From positions 62,001-126,000 of the forward strand of contig CALSSE010000005.1 of NCBI GenBank assembly GCA_943788935.1: DNA of 64,000 nucleotides, written 5' to 3'. Source of the DNA: an uncultured bacterium. Lineage in GTDB: Bacteria > Myxococcota_A > Bradymonadia > UBA7976 > VGTA01. Each line of letters begins with the position of its first letter. The first letter of the stretch is position 1. Below the pieces are notes generated by a model. It was not told the DNA's origin. It ran no database searches and worked only from the letters and a program-made list of their open reading frames with translations. This document shows positions 9,001 through 17,420 of this stretch, piece by piece. Both the position numbers and the translations under genes were made by a program.

Positions 9001-11058
9001 TGCGTTCGGGTTACCTTTAATCGCGTCGCCCGGCTTGATTTCCACCTTGTAGACTTTGTTGTCTTCTTTTGGCTGGCGAGCCTTAGGAGCTGCCGCTTTA
9101 GTGAGACCCTTACCGGTGAGCGCTTTATAGATCCCTGCTCGAGGAGTCCCCTTGGCGATCAATGCCTTCGCTTTCTTAAGCTCCTCATCGATGATCTTCT
9201 TAAAGTTAGCGAAAGGCTGGGCACCGCGTAGGTTACGCCCATTGACAAAGAAATTAGGGGTACCACGCGCTCCGAAGCGTGCTCCAAGAGCTTGGTCGGC
9301 TTTAATGATCTTATCGAACTTATCGCTCGACATATCTGCCTTAAACTTGACCATATTAAGGCCTAGTTGAGTCGCATATTTCTCAAGGTCTGCTGCTTTA
9401 AGCTGACGTTGGTTAGCGAACATGAGGTCATGCATCTCCCAAAACTTCCCTTGCTCACCCGCCGCCAACGCTGCTTTTGATGCTGGCTTAGCATCCTTAT
9501 GGAAAGAGAGCGGGTTGTGCTTAAAGACAACGCGTACGTCATCACCATAAGTGTCAGCAATCTTCTTTAGGGTGGGCATCACGCGTGAACAGAAGGGGCA
9601 TTGGAATTCGCTGAACTCAATAATGGTCACCAATGGGTTAGCGCCGCCCTTGCCATAGCTTGTACCTGGACTGATATTGTACACAGTCTTATCGTCCGCA
9701 GTAGGACGCTTCTGAGGTGCCGGCGCAGCAGCCTTAGTTGCCCCTTTTTTAGTGAGCGCTGTGTACACAGCGTTTTTAGGTGTTCCCTTAGCGATTAACG
9801 CCTCAGCCTTTTTGATCTCCTCATCGATGATCTTCTTGAAACTAGCAAAAGGCTGGGCTCCACGAAGATTGCGACCGTTGATAAAGAAGCCCGGCGTACC
9901 CCGAGCACCAAAACGAGCGGCGAGGGCTTGATCAGCAGCGATGACCTTATCAAACTTCTTGTTGGTCATATCCGCTTTAAACTTAGCCATATCAAGCCCT
10001 AGCTTAGCCGCATAGCCTTCGAGATCAGCGGTCTTAAGTTTACGTTGATTAGCGAAGAGGAGATCATGCATCTCCCAAAACTTCCCTTGCTCACCCGCCG
10101 CCAAAGCTGCCTTTGAGGCTGGGCCAGCGTCTTTATGGAAAGGGAGAGGGTTATGTTTAAAGACGATCTTGACCTTGTCGCCATACTCCTTCTGAATTTG
10201 ATTCATGGTGGGGAGTACACGTGTGCAGAAAGGGCATTGGAATTCACTGAACTCAATGATGGTCACTAGAGGCTCAGCGCCGCCCTTAGCATAGCTAGTC
10301 CCCGGCTGGATATTATAGACAGTCTTATCATTGGCTGCTGCACCGCCGCGTGGCTTACGTGGCTTAGGCGCTGCATAATTCTTAGCGACGCGCTCAGCAT
10401 ACGCTTGAGCATTGGTCTTCCCTGACTTAATGAGCGCCTCTACCGCTTTAATCTCGGTATCGATCGCTCCTTTGAAGCGGTCAAAAGGGAGAGCCCCTGG
10501 GAGTCGAGTACCATTGACGAAAAAGTGAGGTGTGCCTCGAGCGCCGAGCTTAGCGGCGAGCTTTTTGTCCGCTTCTACTTGGCGTTTAACTGCGTCAGAC
10601 TGGACATCGGCCTTAAAACGAGCAATGTCTAAACCCAATGACGCGGCATAAGTCTCGATATTCTCAGGCTTCAGCGCCTTCATATTCTCGAAGAGCTTAT
10701 CGTGCATCTCCCAAAACTTACCTTGTTTACCAGCGGCGATCGCAGCTTGCGAAGCGTAAGGCGCATCTTTGTGGAAAGGCAGTGGGTTGTGCTTAAAGAC
10801 TACTCTTACTTTTGAGCCGTAGGTCTCTTTGATCTGCTTTAGTGAACCCGTCACTCGTTTACAAAAGGGACATTGAAAGTCGCTAAATTCGATTATTGTG
10901 ACTAGCGCACTATCGTCTCCGGTAGAGTAGCTGTTGCCCACTGGAATAGAGGGCGCAGATTTTTGGGCTGCAACCTGTGATTCTGGTGAACATGCGAAAA
11001 GGAGCCCCAATAGCCATGTAAAGATGACTTTTCGGGACATAGAGGTCTGTTTCATCAT
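6025..11058 (-). CDS. lipoprotein with seven tandem DsbA-like thioredoxin domains
   Basis: 1677 residues. The signal peptide ends in a lipobox (LLFAC, Cys23), so the protein is predicted to be lipidated and periplasmic. Seven DsbA/Thioredoxin_4-like domains follow, each with a CPFC redox pair (first cysteines at residues 63, 275, 487, 698, 937, 1148 and 1359) and a cis-Pro loop RGTPxFFxNG. Spacing is 211-212 residues except for a 239-residue step between domains 4 and 5, which holds a Lys/Pro-rich linker. Domains 1 and 5 match each other (KRVxGSLKQI), as do 4 and 7 (SRVNPTIKKI), showing block duplication. The C-terminus has three 20-residue repeats (ARPIIKRIPAP) and a PAPxAKPA array. A 5-bp deletion near 6234 shifts the frame, so the last about 70 residues read as CSSAGSEA repeats; without it the protein would end at 6042. 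All seven sites look intact. A periplasmic thiol oxidase, isomerase or reductase role is inferred. Confidence 0.85.
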   Translation of the reverse strand: MMKQTSMSRKVIFTWLLGLLFACSPESQVAAQKSAPSIPVGNSYSTGDDSALVTIIEFSDFQCPFCKRVTGSLKQIKETYGSKVRVVFKHNPLPFHKDAPYASQAAIAAGKQGKFWEMHDKLFENMKALKPENIETYAASLGLDIARFKADVQSDAVKRQVEADKKLAAKLGARGTPHFFVNGTRLPGALPFDRFKGAIDTEIKAVEALIKSGKTNAQAYAERVAKNYAAPKPRKPRGGAAANDKTVYNIQPGTSYAKGGAEPLVTIIEFSEFQCPFCTRVLPTMNQIQKEYGDKVKIVFKHNPLPFHKDAGPASKAALAAGEQGKFWEMHDLLFANQRKLKTADLEGYAAKLGLDMAKFKADMTNKKFDKVIAADQALAARFGARGTPGFFINGRNLRGAQPFASFKKIIDEEIKKAEALIAKGTPKNAVYTALTKKGATKAAAPAPQKRPTADDKTVYNISPGTSYGKGGANPLVTIIEFSEFQCPFCSRVMPTLKKIADTYGDDVRVVFKHNPLSFHKDAKPASKAALAAGEQGKFWEMHDLMFANQRQLKAADLEKYATQLGLNMVKFKADMSSDKFDKIIKADQALGARFGARGTPNFFVNGRNLRGAQPFANFKKIIDEELKKAKALIAKGTPRAGIYKALTGKGLTKAAAPKARQPKEDNKVYKVEIKPGDAIKGNPNAPVTIAEFSDFQCPFCSRVNPTIKKIFDTYGDKVRVVFKHNPLAFHKDAPLASEAALAAGAQGKFWEMHDALFANQRKLKRPDLEKYAAQIGLNLEQFNADLDSRKFKAQVDADLAQAKSIGVRGTPNFFVNGKKLTGAQPFERFKVKIDEALKGKKIVANKPILPIVKPVPTKLNKVIKPIVKPGTPLRPEAIQKIKPIAERAAKLKQMEALKKIAANNKGKMEIPVGKSAAKGGGDNALVTIIEFSDFQCPFCKRVVGSLKQIHDTYGDKVRVVFKHNPLPFHKDAPLASQATYAAQQQGKFWEMHDKIFENIRAIKRADLEKHAQSIGLDMAKFKADIDSDAAKAQIKADQALARKVAARGTPHFFVNGTRLPGALPFAKFKSAIDAEIKAVEGLVKSGKTASEAYKIRVAKNYAAPAPRKPRGAAANDKSVYNIDPGTSYGKGGANPLVTIIEFSEFQCPFCSRVIPTMNKVSETYGDDVRLVFKHNPLSFHKDATPASKAALAAGEQGKFWEMHDLLFQNQRKLKADNLDAYATQLGLDIAKFKADMASSKFDAVIKADQALGARFGARGTPNFFVNGRNLRGAQPFANFKKIIDEEIKKAKALIAKGTPRAGIYKALTGKGLTKAAAAKPRQRKEDNKVYKVDIKPGDAIKGNPNAPVTIAEFSDFQCPFCSRVNPTIKKIFETYGDKVRVVFKHNPLAFHKDAPLASEAALAAGAQGKFWEMHDALFANQRKLKRPDLEKYAAQIGLNLEQFNADLNARKFKAQVDADLAQAKSIGVRGTPNFFINGKKLTGAQPYERFKAKIDEALGKGAKKPAARPIIKRIPAPAVKVAPKPAARPIIKRIPAPAVKVAPKPAARPIIKRIPAPAAKPAPAPVAKPAPVPAAKLAPAPVAKPALAPAVKPAPAPVAKPAPAPVKCSSAGSEACSSAGSEACSSAGSEACSSAGSEACSSAGSEACSSAGSEACSSACSAGSTSACSTLSSFMS
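6079..6385. repeat. 24-bp in-frame tandem array (13 units) in the DsbA gene tail
   Basis: Thirteen near-identical 24-bp units encode PAPxAKPA on the minus strand. One unit at about 6224-6242 lacks 5 bp, which throws the downstream reading frame; 307 bp plus the missing 5 equals exactly 13 x 24. Confidence 0.85.
6381..6550. repeat. 60-bp in-frame direct repeat, almost three copies
   Basis: Copies start at 6381, 6441 and 6501; the third is partial. They are nearly identical and encode the 20-residue ARPIIKRIPAPAVKVAPKPA-type linker between the last DsbA domain and the PAPxAKPA array. Confidence 0.85.
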
Positions 11059-11365
11059 GAAATATTACCTTTTTTAATGGGAGGGTTGAGGTGTTAAGTC
11101 TGTATGAGTGTCTCTGTACCATCAAGGGCTTACACACTCGACAGTGAGAAATAGCATTCACCCCTGCCTAGTGTCAAAGCGTCTCTTGTTAAAATTGAAA
11201 GCATCTCTATATTAAAATTATAGGCTGGGTTAGTCGATGCTTAACCTGCATCTTGAGTGATCAGATTGTAGATCAATTGAATGAGTGAAGTTGACAAAGA
11301 ACCTATTCATCACCGAAGCTATTCCCAACACATGTCAGAATATTTTAGATAACGAGGTCTTTAAG
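11059..11365. other. gene-free divergent spacer
   Basis: About 300 bp between the divergent DsbA gene and the gene starting at 11366. It should hold promoters for both. It is AT-rich near 11185-11225; TTGTTA at 11186 with TATTAA at 11210 (18 bp apart) is a weak sigma70-like candidate for the rightward gene. No RNA gene or clear repeat seen. Confidence 0.4.
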
Positions 11366-13492
11366 ATGACATCAATAATCGATAGTCAGCGACTGAATCA
11401 CATCATTGAAGCGGCGCTGACGATGGCTCGCTATCATGATTATTCTGATGAAGCAGCCGAGATGTATTTAATATTCACTTCCGATGGTTTATTGCTCTCA
11501 GAAGATCTCGACAAGCCACAAAATGCCAAGAAAATTACTAATAATACTCATCAAACCGGGCGATCACTGAGTGGCGCTGATCATGATTTAGATTTCTACT
11601 TACAACAACTGAGAGACCACGCTGAGAAAACTTATCAGCTAGAGTTACCCCTCTCTCAATCCCTCTTTCGCTTCAAGCGCGCCTCTTGGCGAGGCTTCAT
11701 AATTGATGAAGAGGTCATCTCTCATCTCTCCCAAAGTTCATCTCTCGGCAATATATATTGTGTCATTCGCTTAATAAGGGTGAACACTATCGCGCTTGAT
11801 CAGGAGACTGAACAAAGGATCCAAAGCATATTAAGCACTGATGATGACATCCTCGTTTGGGTAGAGGATCATATAGGCTTGGTGACAGTAACAGACTGGC
11901 TTCGTCAATCACCCCGCCTTGTTGATTATAAGTTGAGTCGCCCTCATCGCTCACTCCCTAGCGGTTGGCGTTGGTTATGTGTTGAATCTCTTGAATCAAA
12001 CAAAAGCAGGGCTCATTGGTCCAATTCAAATATTTTAGTCAAGAGGGTATTTAATATAGAAGAGAGGCTCTCTCACGAGAACAGCTGGAGAGAGACTGAA
12101 GACCGTTTTAAGTGGCTGTTGACCTTCAACAAGAGAGGTGTCATCGGATACTCGATGCAGGGGAGATGCAAATGGCATCGCCTAGATCTACTCTCTACCA
12201 CGGAGTGGATGGAGAGGACCCACCTCTCTTCAATAAATACCGTTCAATCAACGAATGAACCTGTAGACTCGCCACAGCTCCGTCATGTCACGAATGAAAC
12301 ACCAAGTTTGATAAAACAAGCGGAGTCACCACAATCTGATATCGCCTTAATCATTGACTATGAAGAAGTCCTCTCAGGACTAGGCTCTGAGTCTTCTACG
12401 ATTCAAGTGCCTACCCAGCTCTATTCTGAGTCTTCTACCGAAGAAATTGAGAGCAACAGAAAGTTCGAAGAGAACCAAGTAGAGGCTGAGTCACACATAG
12501 ATCTTAACACCATAACAGATTCACTCCTCGATGATGGGGATCTAAGCGCTGTACTTGACATTAGCTTAAGTGAGCTTCCAATACAGATGACTGAAGGTGA
12601 TCATCACGAAAAGACTGGAGAGTTTGAAGATCCTGCTTTTAGAATCGTAAAAGATATTCTGAAGGGTGGCAATAGCTTGGAGGTCAACCGACTCATCACC
12701 ACTCTCGGTCCATCTCAGGACTCTAATTCTCTTGTCACTCATGGTCTTGATGAGCTCGATCAGCTCGCCGATGACTCATTCGTATACAATACGATCAATC
12801 ATCGGAAAGGAGATAATAATGAGGTTATCGCGGACTTCCCTACGTACAATGAGCGACTTCAAGAGATCGAAGATTTCTCCGTTGAGGGTGATTTAGAGTC
12901 GCTCCCCACTCGTATAGACCTCAACACAGAGCAAGTTCTTGGGGCCTTGGAAAGAGAGCGCTCTTCCTCAGTGACTCGCATCGTCACCGAAGGTGAAAAG
13001 CCCTCATCTAGTGAGAATACACTAGAGAGATCGCTAAGGGACCCCTCCCCTACATCTATTGAAAATAGGTCTCTTCAACCTCAGCTAGACAACGATCATA
13101 CCCAAGACAGGGCAGAGGCGCTCAGTCGAGAGCACACCGCGAAGTTAAGAGTGAGAGACTTTGAGATGCTCACCGATATTAAAGACCTCCCCGCCGTGGT
13201 TCCTCCCTCAGACTCTACTCCAACGATTAATGAGACTTCACGGACTCGAAAAATAGAACAGAGCATATCTCCGAGTAACGCTCAAGCTCCCATTATCCCC
13301 CCTCCCCCTCCTTCTGCACAGACGATCCCCTTTCACAACCATATCCCATCAGAAGGACCGAGGAACTTAGGCATAGCACAGAGCGCAAAGCTCTCACACC
13401 AAGAGCCGACGACCGCGAAGGGAAAGAATCACAAAGACCGGCGCAGCTTCTCTGATGTAATTCGCTCATTAACAACTAAAAATAAGGGTTAA
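11366..13492 (+). CDS. large acidic protein of unknown function
   Basis: 708 residues from the ATG at 11366, chosen because GAGGT lies about seven bases upstream; the frame is open to a GTG at 11285, but that start has no clear ribosome site. Residues 1-280 look globular (mixed hydrophobic, with WRWLCVE and WLLTFNKRGVIGYSMQG). The rest is acidic, Ser/Thr/Glu-rich and probably disordered, ending in a PPPPPP stretch and a basic tail. There is no signal peptide or membrane segment, so it is probably cytoplasmic. The pattern of a folded head and long acidic tail resembles regulatory or scaffold proteins, but no family is recognised. Its last 4 bp overlap the convergent sigma-factor gene. Confidence 0.65.
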   Translation: MTSIIDSQRLNHIIEAALTMARYHDYSDEAAEMYLIFTSDGLLLSEDLDKPQNAKKITNNTHQTGRSLSGADHDLDFYLQQLRDHAEKTYQLELPLSQSLFRFKRASWRGFIIDEEVISHLSQSSSLGNIYCVIRLIRVNTIALDQETEQRIQSILSTDDDILVWVEDHIGLVTVTDWLRQSPRLVDYKLSRPHRSLPSGWRWLCVESLESNKSRAHWSNSNILVKRVFNIEERLSHENSWRETEDRFKWLLTFNKRGVIGYSMQGRCKWHRLDLLSTTEWMERTHLSSINTVQSTNEPVDSPQLRHVTNETPSLIKQAESPQSDIALIIDYEEVLSGLGSESSTIQVPTQLYSESSTEEIESNRKFEENQVEAESHIDLNTITDSLLDDGDLSAVLDISLSELPIQMTEGDHHEKTGEFEDPAFRIVKDILKGGNSLEVNRLITTLGPSQDSNSLVTHGLDELDQLADDSFVYNTINHRKGDNNEVIADFPTYNERLQEIEDFSVEGDLESLPTRIDLNTEQVLGALERERSSSVTRIVTEGEKPSSSENTLERSLRDPSPTSIENRSLQPQLDNDHTQDRAEALSREHTAKLRVRDFEMLTDIKDLPAVVPPSDSTPTINETSRTRKIEQSISPSNAQAPIIPPPPPSAQTIPFHNHIPSEGPRNLGIAQSAKLSHQEPTTAKGKNHKDRRSFSDVIRSLTTKNKG

Positions 13493-14325
13493 CTCTGATC
13501 TTCTTTATCGTCTACAGCATAGTCTAGGGGTTCACTTTGCGTGTCAGTGAGTCCTTTGATCACTCGCCTTAGACATAGAAGAGCATCTGCATGTCGTCGA
13601 GAGACGGTGGACCGATGTAGTCCATGTTGTTCAGCGTACCGGGTCGATGTATCTCCTAAACGCCGAAGATCATACACAGCGATCAATACTTCACGTTGTG
13701 AGTCATTGAGTTGATCAAACGCTTCGCTCAATAGTCTCTCCTCTTCTGATCTCAACTCTCGCCGCTCTATAGATCCTAGAAAGTCCCCACTCATCTTTTC
13801 ACTTAGGTGATCTGTCCAATAATCAACCGCGAGTTGATACACCTGCTGATAACGTTTCAAAAAACTAATCGGGAGGGTCAGAGCTGGCTCTGTGCTGACA
13901 CCGGTACTCTGATGCTGAACGCTGGCCTCTTCACCTTCAGTAAGCTCTTCTAAACTGATCGATCGCTTGATACTTCGAACCGCTCTCCGCCCAAATGGAC
14001 TTAGCTCAGCGAGTCCGTCATAGATCGCGCCTCGTACTCTACGGCGAGCATAGGCTGTAAAACTTGCTCCATGTCGTGGATCAAAACATTTCTTGGCCTC
14101 AAAAAAACCTAACCAAGCGCAAGCGCTCAGCTCTTCTCTCTCAACACGCGCTATGGCTGAACTCTTAAAGGCTCGATGTAACTCTTGTTCAACAAGGGCT
14201 CTAAATGAGTCAGAGAGCTCTCCATAGGTAGACCTAAGCTGAGTACGCCCTCTGTGAGTCTGCTCTCTGTGAGTCTGTTCTCTGTGAGTCTGCTCTCTGT
14301 GCTTTGGCCTCTTTTGATCGGGCAC
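13489..14325 (-). CDS. RNA polymerase sigma factor, sigma-70 family (FliA/sigma-28-like)
   Basis: 278 residues from a GTG start with GGAG upstream. Region 2 is recognisable as GFFEAKKCFDPRHGASFTAY followed by ARRRVRGAIYDGL, close to FliA/SigF-type factors. Region 4 is a helix-turn-helix near the C-terminus (LNDSQREVLIAVYDL, then YAEQHGLHRSTVSRRHADAL). Region 3 is short and poorly conserved. The first 30 residues carry four HREQT-like repeats, likely disordered. It starts 21 bp after gdhA on the same strand, so it is probably cotranscribed with it. No anti-sigma gene or flagellar gene is nearby, so the regulon is unknown. Confidence 0.8.
   Translation of the reverse strand: MPDQKRPKHREQTHREQTHREQTHRGRTQLRSTYGELSDSFRALVEQELHRAFKSSAIARVEREELSACAWLGFFEAKKCFDPRHGASFTAYARRRVRGAIYDGLAELSPFGRRAVRSIKRSISLEELTEGEEASVQHQSTGVSTEPALTLPISFLKRYQQVYQLAVDYWTDHLSEKMSGDFLGSIERRELRSEEERLLSEAFDQLNDSQREVLIAVYDLRRLGDTSTRYAEQHGLHRSTVSRRHADALLCLRRVIKGLTDTQSEPLDYAVDDKEDQS
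14242..14301. repeat. 15-bp in-frame tandem repeat (4 units)
   Basis: Four copies encode HREQT, HREQT, HREQT, HRGRT at the N-terminus of the sigma factor (minus strand). Confidence 0.8.
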
Positions 14326-14346
14326 TGAATCTTACTCTCCTCTCCC

Positions 14347-15615
14347 TCAGGGGAAGATCCCCCGCTCTTCATACACGACCTGTATCCGCTTGACGCTATA
14401 GGCGAGGGCTGCTGTGCGATTATCTAATCCATGTTCACGAGCGAGACTACGCATGGTTTTATAAGCCTTAGTCATTCGTAGTTGTAGTCTTTGATCAACC
14501 CGCTCTTCATCCCACGCCTCAGCTCGACGGTTTTGCAACCATTCAAAGTAACTCACTGTCACTCCACCGGCGTTCGCCAAGATGTCAGGGAGGAACATTA
14601 CGCCTCGATCAAGGAGGAGCTGCTCTCCGTCGAGATCAGTAGGACCGTTCGCGCCTTCAGCGACCAATTTCACGTTCATCATGGGGGCGGTCTCAGCGGT
14701 GATCTGCATCTCTAATGCCGCTGGAATAAAGATATCGACCTCAGTACTAAAGAAAGTGTCACGATCGATCTCTTCTGCTTTTGGATACCCCTTTATGCCA
14801 CCGGTCTCTTTACAATATTTAAGGAGCTCAACCGGATCTATCCCCTGGGCACTGAAGATCGATCCCGTGTGATCCATAACACACTTCAAGCGACTCCCCT
14901 CTCGGGAGAGCAGTTCGGCAGCATGATAGCCTACATTACCAAAACCTTGGACGCTGAAGCTCGCTTCAGAAAGATCAAAACTGAATTCATCAGCCCACGC
15001 TTTAACCGCAAAGACTAAACCTTGTCCTGTAGCCTTATTTCTTCCTAAACTCCCACCGGAAGTGACTGACTTACCAGTCACGATTCCTCTCACCGCGTTC
15101 TTTTCACCTTGCCCTGCATTATTCATGTAGGTGTCCATCATCCACACCATAGTCTGGGCATTGGTTCCCATATCGGGAGCAGGAATATCATGATCAGGCC
15201 CTATGTTACCACCGAGAGCATGAGTGAACCGACGAGTGATCCGCTCTATTTCTTGTGAGCTATGCTCACGAGGATTGAACTTAATCCCTCCCTTCGCGCC
15301 CCCAAAAGGGATCTCCATCAATGAACACTTCCATGTCATCCAAGCGGCTAGAGCTTTGACTTCATCGAGATGAACCTCATGGTGATATCTGATACCACCC
15401 TTATAAGGTCCCATAATGTTGTTATGCTGTATCCTATACCCCTTAAAGAGTTGATATTCACCATTGTCCATCAACACCGGGAAGTTAACAATCAGCTCAT
15501 TTTTTGGCTGAGAGAGAATCAATTGTAATGACTCATCTAGTTTCAGAAAAGAGCACGCCCGATCAAGCTGTGCTTGAGCGATCTCATATACATTCTTCAA
15601 GTAAAACTCCTTCAT
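14347..15615 (-). CDS. gdhA: glutamate dehydrogenase (Glu/Leu/Phe/Val family)
   Basis: 422 residues, the normal length of the hexameric short form. The N-terminal substrate domain has GPYKGGIRYH, then KCSLMEIPFGGAKGGI with the catalytic lysine in GGAKGG, and PAPDMGTNAQTMVWMMDTY. The Rossmann domain carries VQGFGNVGYHAAELL. It interconverts glutamate with 2-oxoglutarate and ammonia in the cytoplasm; cofactor preference (NAD or NADP) cannot be read with certainty. It leads a two-gene unit with the sigma factor, and diverges from the exported protein at 15786. No truncation or frameshift. Confidence 0.92.
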   Translation of the reverse strand: MKEFYLKNVYEIAQAQLDRACSFLKLDESLQLILSQPKNELIVNFPVLMDNGEYQLFKGYRIQHNNIMGPYKGGIRYHHEVHLDEVKALAAWMTWKCSLMEIPFGGAKGGIKFNPREHSSQEIERITRRFTHALGGNIGPDHDIPAPDMGTNAQTMVWMMDTYMNNAGQGEKNAVRGIVTGKSVTSGGSLGRNKATGQGLVFAVKAWADEFSFDLSEASFSVQGFGNVGYHAAELLSREGSRLKCVMDHTGSIFSAQGIDPVELLKYCKETGGIKGYPKAEEIDRDTFFSTEVDIFIPAALEMQITAETAPMMNVKLVAEGANGPTDLDGEQLLLDRGVMFLPDILANAGGVTVSYFEWLQNRRAEAWDEERVDQRLQLRMTKAYKTMRSLAREHGLDNRTAALAYSVKRIQVVYEERGIFP

Positions 15616-15785
15616 CCCATATCTTTGATATACCGCTAAAGACCTCTAGGCTATACTGCTAAAATGAAAATCTTTACGCTAGTCGTCTTTACTGAGCTTT
15701 ACATAACACTATCTTATCTACTCAGCTTTCCTACTCTGCCTCCTTCAAGAGCCAACAGACAAGTAAAATTTATTGGAGTCAAAAA

Positions 15786-17276
15786 ATGTCTTCCTCTGTC
15801 TTTAATATCGGCTTCCAAGCATTACTTGTTCTCACCATTATCACTGTGCTCTTCCTCTCTTTCATACAGCCTAGTTCAGCGAGGAGAGGAGCATCCAAAA
15901 TAAACTTGAGGGGAACCTCTGAGCTTGAAGCTCGATTCTTTAATGACCTCAAAGACCAAAGATTAAGAGATTGGAGTCTCGCTGACGCTTTCTTCATCGC
16001 CTCAGGGATTCGTGATGAAGTGAGTCTAGATCGATCTCGTGAGTGGTTAAATGAACTCACCAGTGAAGCCAGAGAGGCGATTAAACCCTATAAGTCTGTC
16101 AATGATCGCGCTGACCATCTCCTACGTTGGTTACACTCAAGGGTCTTTGAGACTTATCGAGCTACCTCGACAGACGCCGTCGAAGTGATCCGTTATAGAC
16201 GCTATAATTGCCTCTCGTCTTGTATCGTTTACGGAATGATCGGCGAGAAGCTAGGCTTGCATATCAGAGGAATCGCCGTAGATCAGCATGCTTTTTGTAG
16301 GGTCTACCCCCGCTCCGTATCTAATACAAAATCTATGAGGAGCCGATCGGGTGGATGGGATGTAGAGACGACCACTCGACTGGGCTTTAACCCAGGTCGC
16401 TCTGTCCAGCTAGATCAACGAGTGATTTCAGTCCCTCGTAGTCGATATCGAAATCGACGAGAGATCAGCCTGTTAGAGATGATCGGACTCATCTATACCA
16501 ACCACATCGGCATGACTCGAGCTTATCCAAGTGATGAGGATCGGCTCTTAGCATATCAAAAAGCATCTCTATTTTTTCCTCGAGATGAAGTCATTCAGCA
16601 TAATGTCCTTGCGGCCCACACTCAGGTCATTAATGGATACGCCTCACGACGACAATGGAAAGCAGCTCACAGCTATTTAGAGCAGCTCAGCGAAGTTGAT
16701 CGACAAGACAAATATGCTAGCGCTCTGTGGTTACAAGTCGCTGAACAGCATCTCGATGACTCATCTCATGGAGGTCTTGAAGAGGCCCTAGACGCTTTAG
16801 ATATATATCGAGATATCAATCAAAAGCTACCGAGAGCGGCGTGGAGTTATCTCGAAGGTCAACTTCATGGGAGAGCTGCTATACATCTTTATCAGCGAGG
16901 GCAGAGTGAGATCGCCCAAAGTCAGTTCGCTAAAGCCTGCGCCGCTGGGCAAAGAGCTGAGAAGGCGGCTCGGCGTATCAGCCATAGGGCTCTCGCCGAA
17001 GCCGTAAGGCGATTAAAGTTCAATCACCTCGTCATGATCAAAAACTATATCATCCAACGAGTTAATCAAAAAGAGATGAAGGAGGCTCAAGCATCTATAA
17101 AGCTCGCTTTAAAGTCCCATCCACGAGATGCTGATCTATCAAAACTTCAGCGACAAATAAATGGAGTCTTATCGCGGGTCGACAGCACCTCCACACGACG
17201 CCCTAGCACAGGGAGGACTCAAAAAAGAGTGAGGGTGAATCAATCACGTCGGGTGCGTCGAGTTCGTCGACGATAA
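15786..17276 (+). CDS. exported transglutaminase-like protein with TPR-like C-terminus
   Basis: 496 residues. Residues 8-32 form a signal sequence (cleavage likely after PSSA). Residues about 110-185 contain RYRRYNCLSSCIVYGMIGEK and RGIAVDQHAFCRVY, arranged like the Cys and His of transglutaminase-like/SirB1-like domains; the third triad residue is not certain. Residues about 250-460 are helical and TPR-like. The last 30 residues are very arginine-rich (RRVRRVRRR end) and could bind nucleic acid or polyanionic envelope polymers. GGAG seven bases upstream supports the ATG. It stands alone, diverging from gdhA. Confidence 0.65.
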   Translation: MSSSVFNIGFQALLVLTIITVLFLSFIQPSSARRGASKINLRGTSELEARFFNDLKDQRLRDWSLADAFFIASGIRDEVSLDRSREWLNELTSEAREAIKPYKSVNDRADHLLRWLHSRVFETYRATSTDAVEVIRYRRYNCLSSCIVYGMIGEKLGLHIRGIAVDQHAFCRVYPRSVSNTKSMRSRSGGWDVETTTRLGFNPGRSVQLDQRVISVPRSRYRNRREISLLEMIGLIYTNHIGMTRAYPSDEDRLLAYQKASLFFPRDEVIQHNVLAAHTQVINGYASRRQWKAAHSYLEQLSEVDRQDKYASALWLQVAEQHLDDSSHGGLEEALDALDIYRDINQKLPRAAWSYLEGQLHGRAAIHLYQRGQSEIAQSQFAKACAAGQRAEKAARRISHRALAEAVRRLKFNHLVMIKNYIIQRVNQKEMKEAQASIKLALKSHPRDADLSKLQRQINGVLSRVDSTSTRRPSTGRTQKRVRVNQSRRVRRVRRR

Positions 17277-17286
17277 TCGTCTCTTA

Positions 17287-17347
17287 TCTCTTGTTTCTTG
17301 CTTGTCTCTTGTTTCTTGCTTGTCTCTTGTTTCTTGCTTCTTGCTTG
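17287..17347. repeat. 18-bp noncoding tandem repeat (about 3.3 units)
   Basis: Units of TCTCTTGTTTCTTGCTTG begin at 17287, 17305 and 17323, followed by a degraded partial copy, between two convergent genes. The tract is pyrimidine-rich on the plus strand. It may aid transcription termination, but no stem-loop is seen within it. Confidence 0.8.
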
Positions 17348-17420
17348 TCTCTCGTCTCTATTTTTTGCTCTAAAGAGGTCATTTGAGCGATCAGAGATCA
17401 GTCATCACCAACATACTTAA

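Noticed and set aside
15664..15903. Small frame of 79 residues with a signal-like start just before the transglutaminase-like gene
   Set aside because: It runs 118 bp into the well-supported gene at 15786 and has no clear ribosome site; probably chance.
17256..17272. Perfect 6-bp stem CGTCGA/TCGACG at the end of the transglutaminase-like gene
   Set aside because: It lies inside an arginine-rich coding tail and no T-run follows directly, so a terminator call is not supported.
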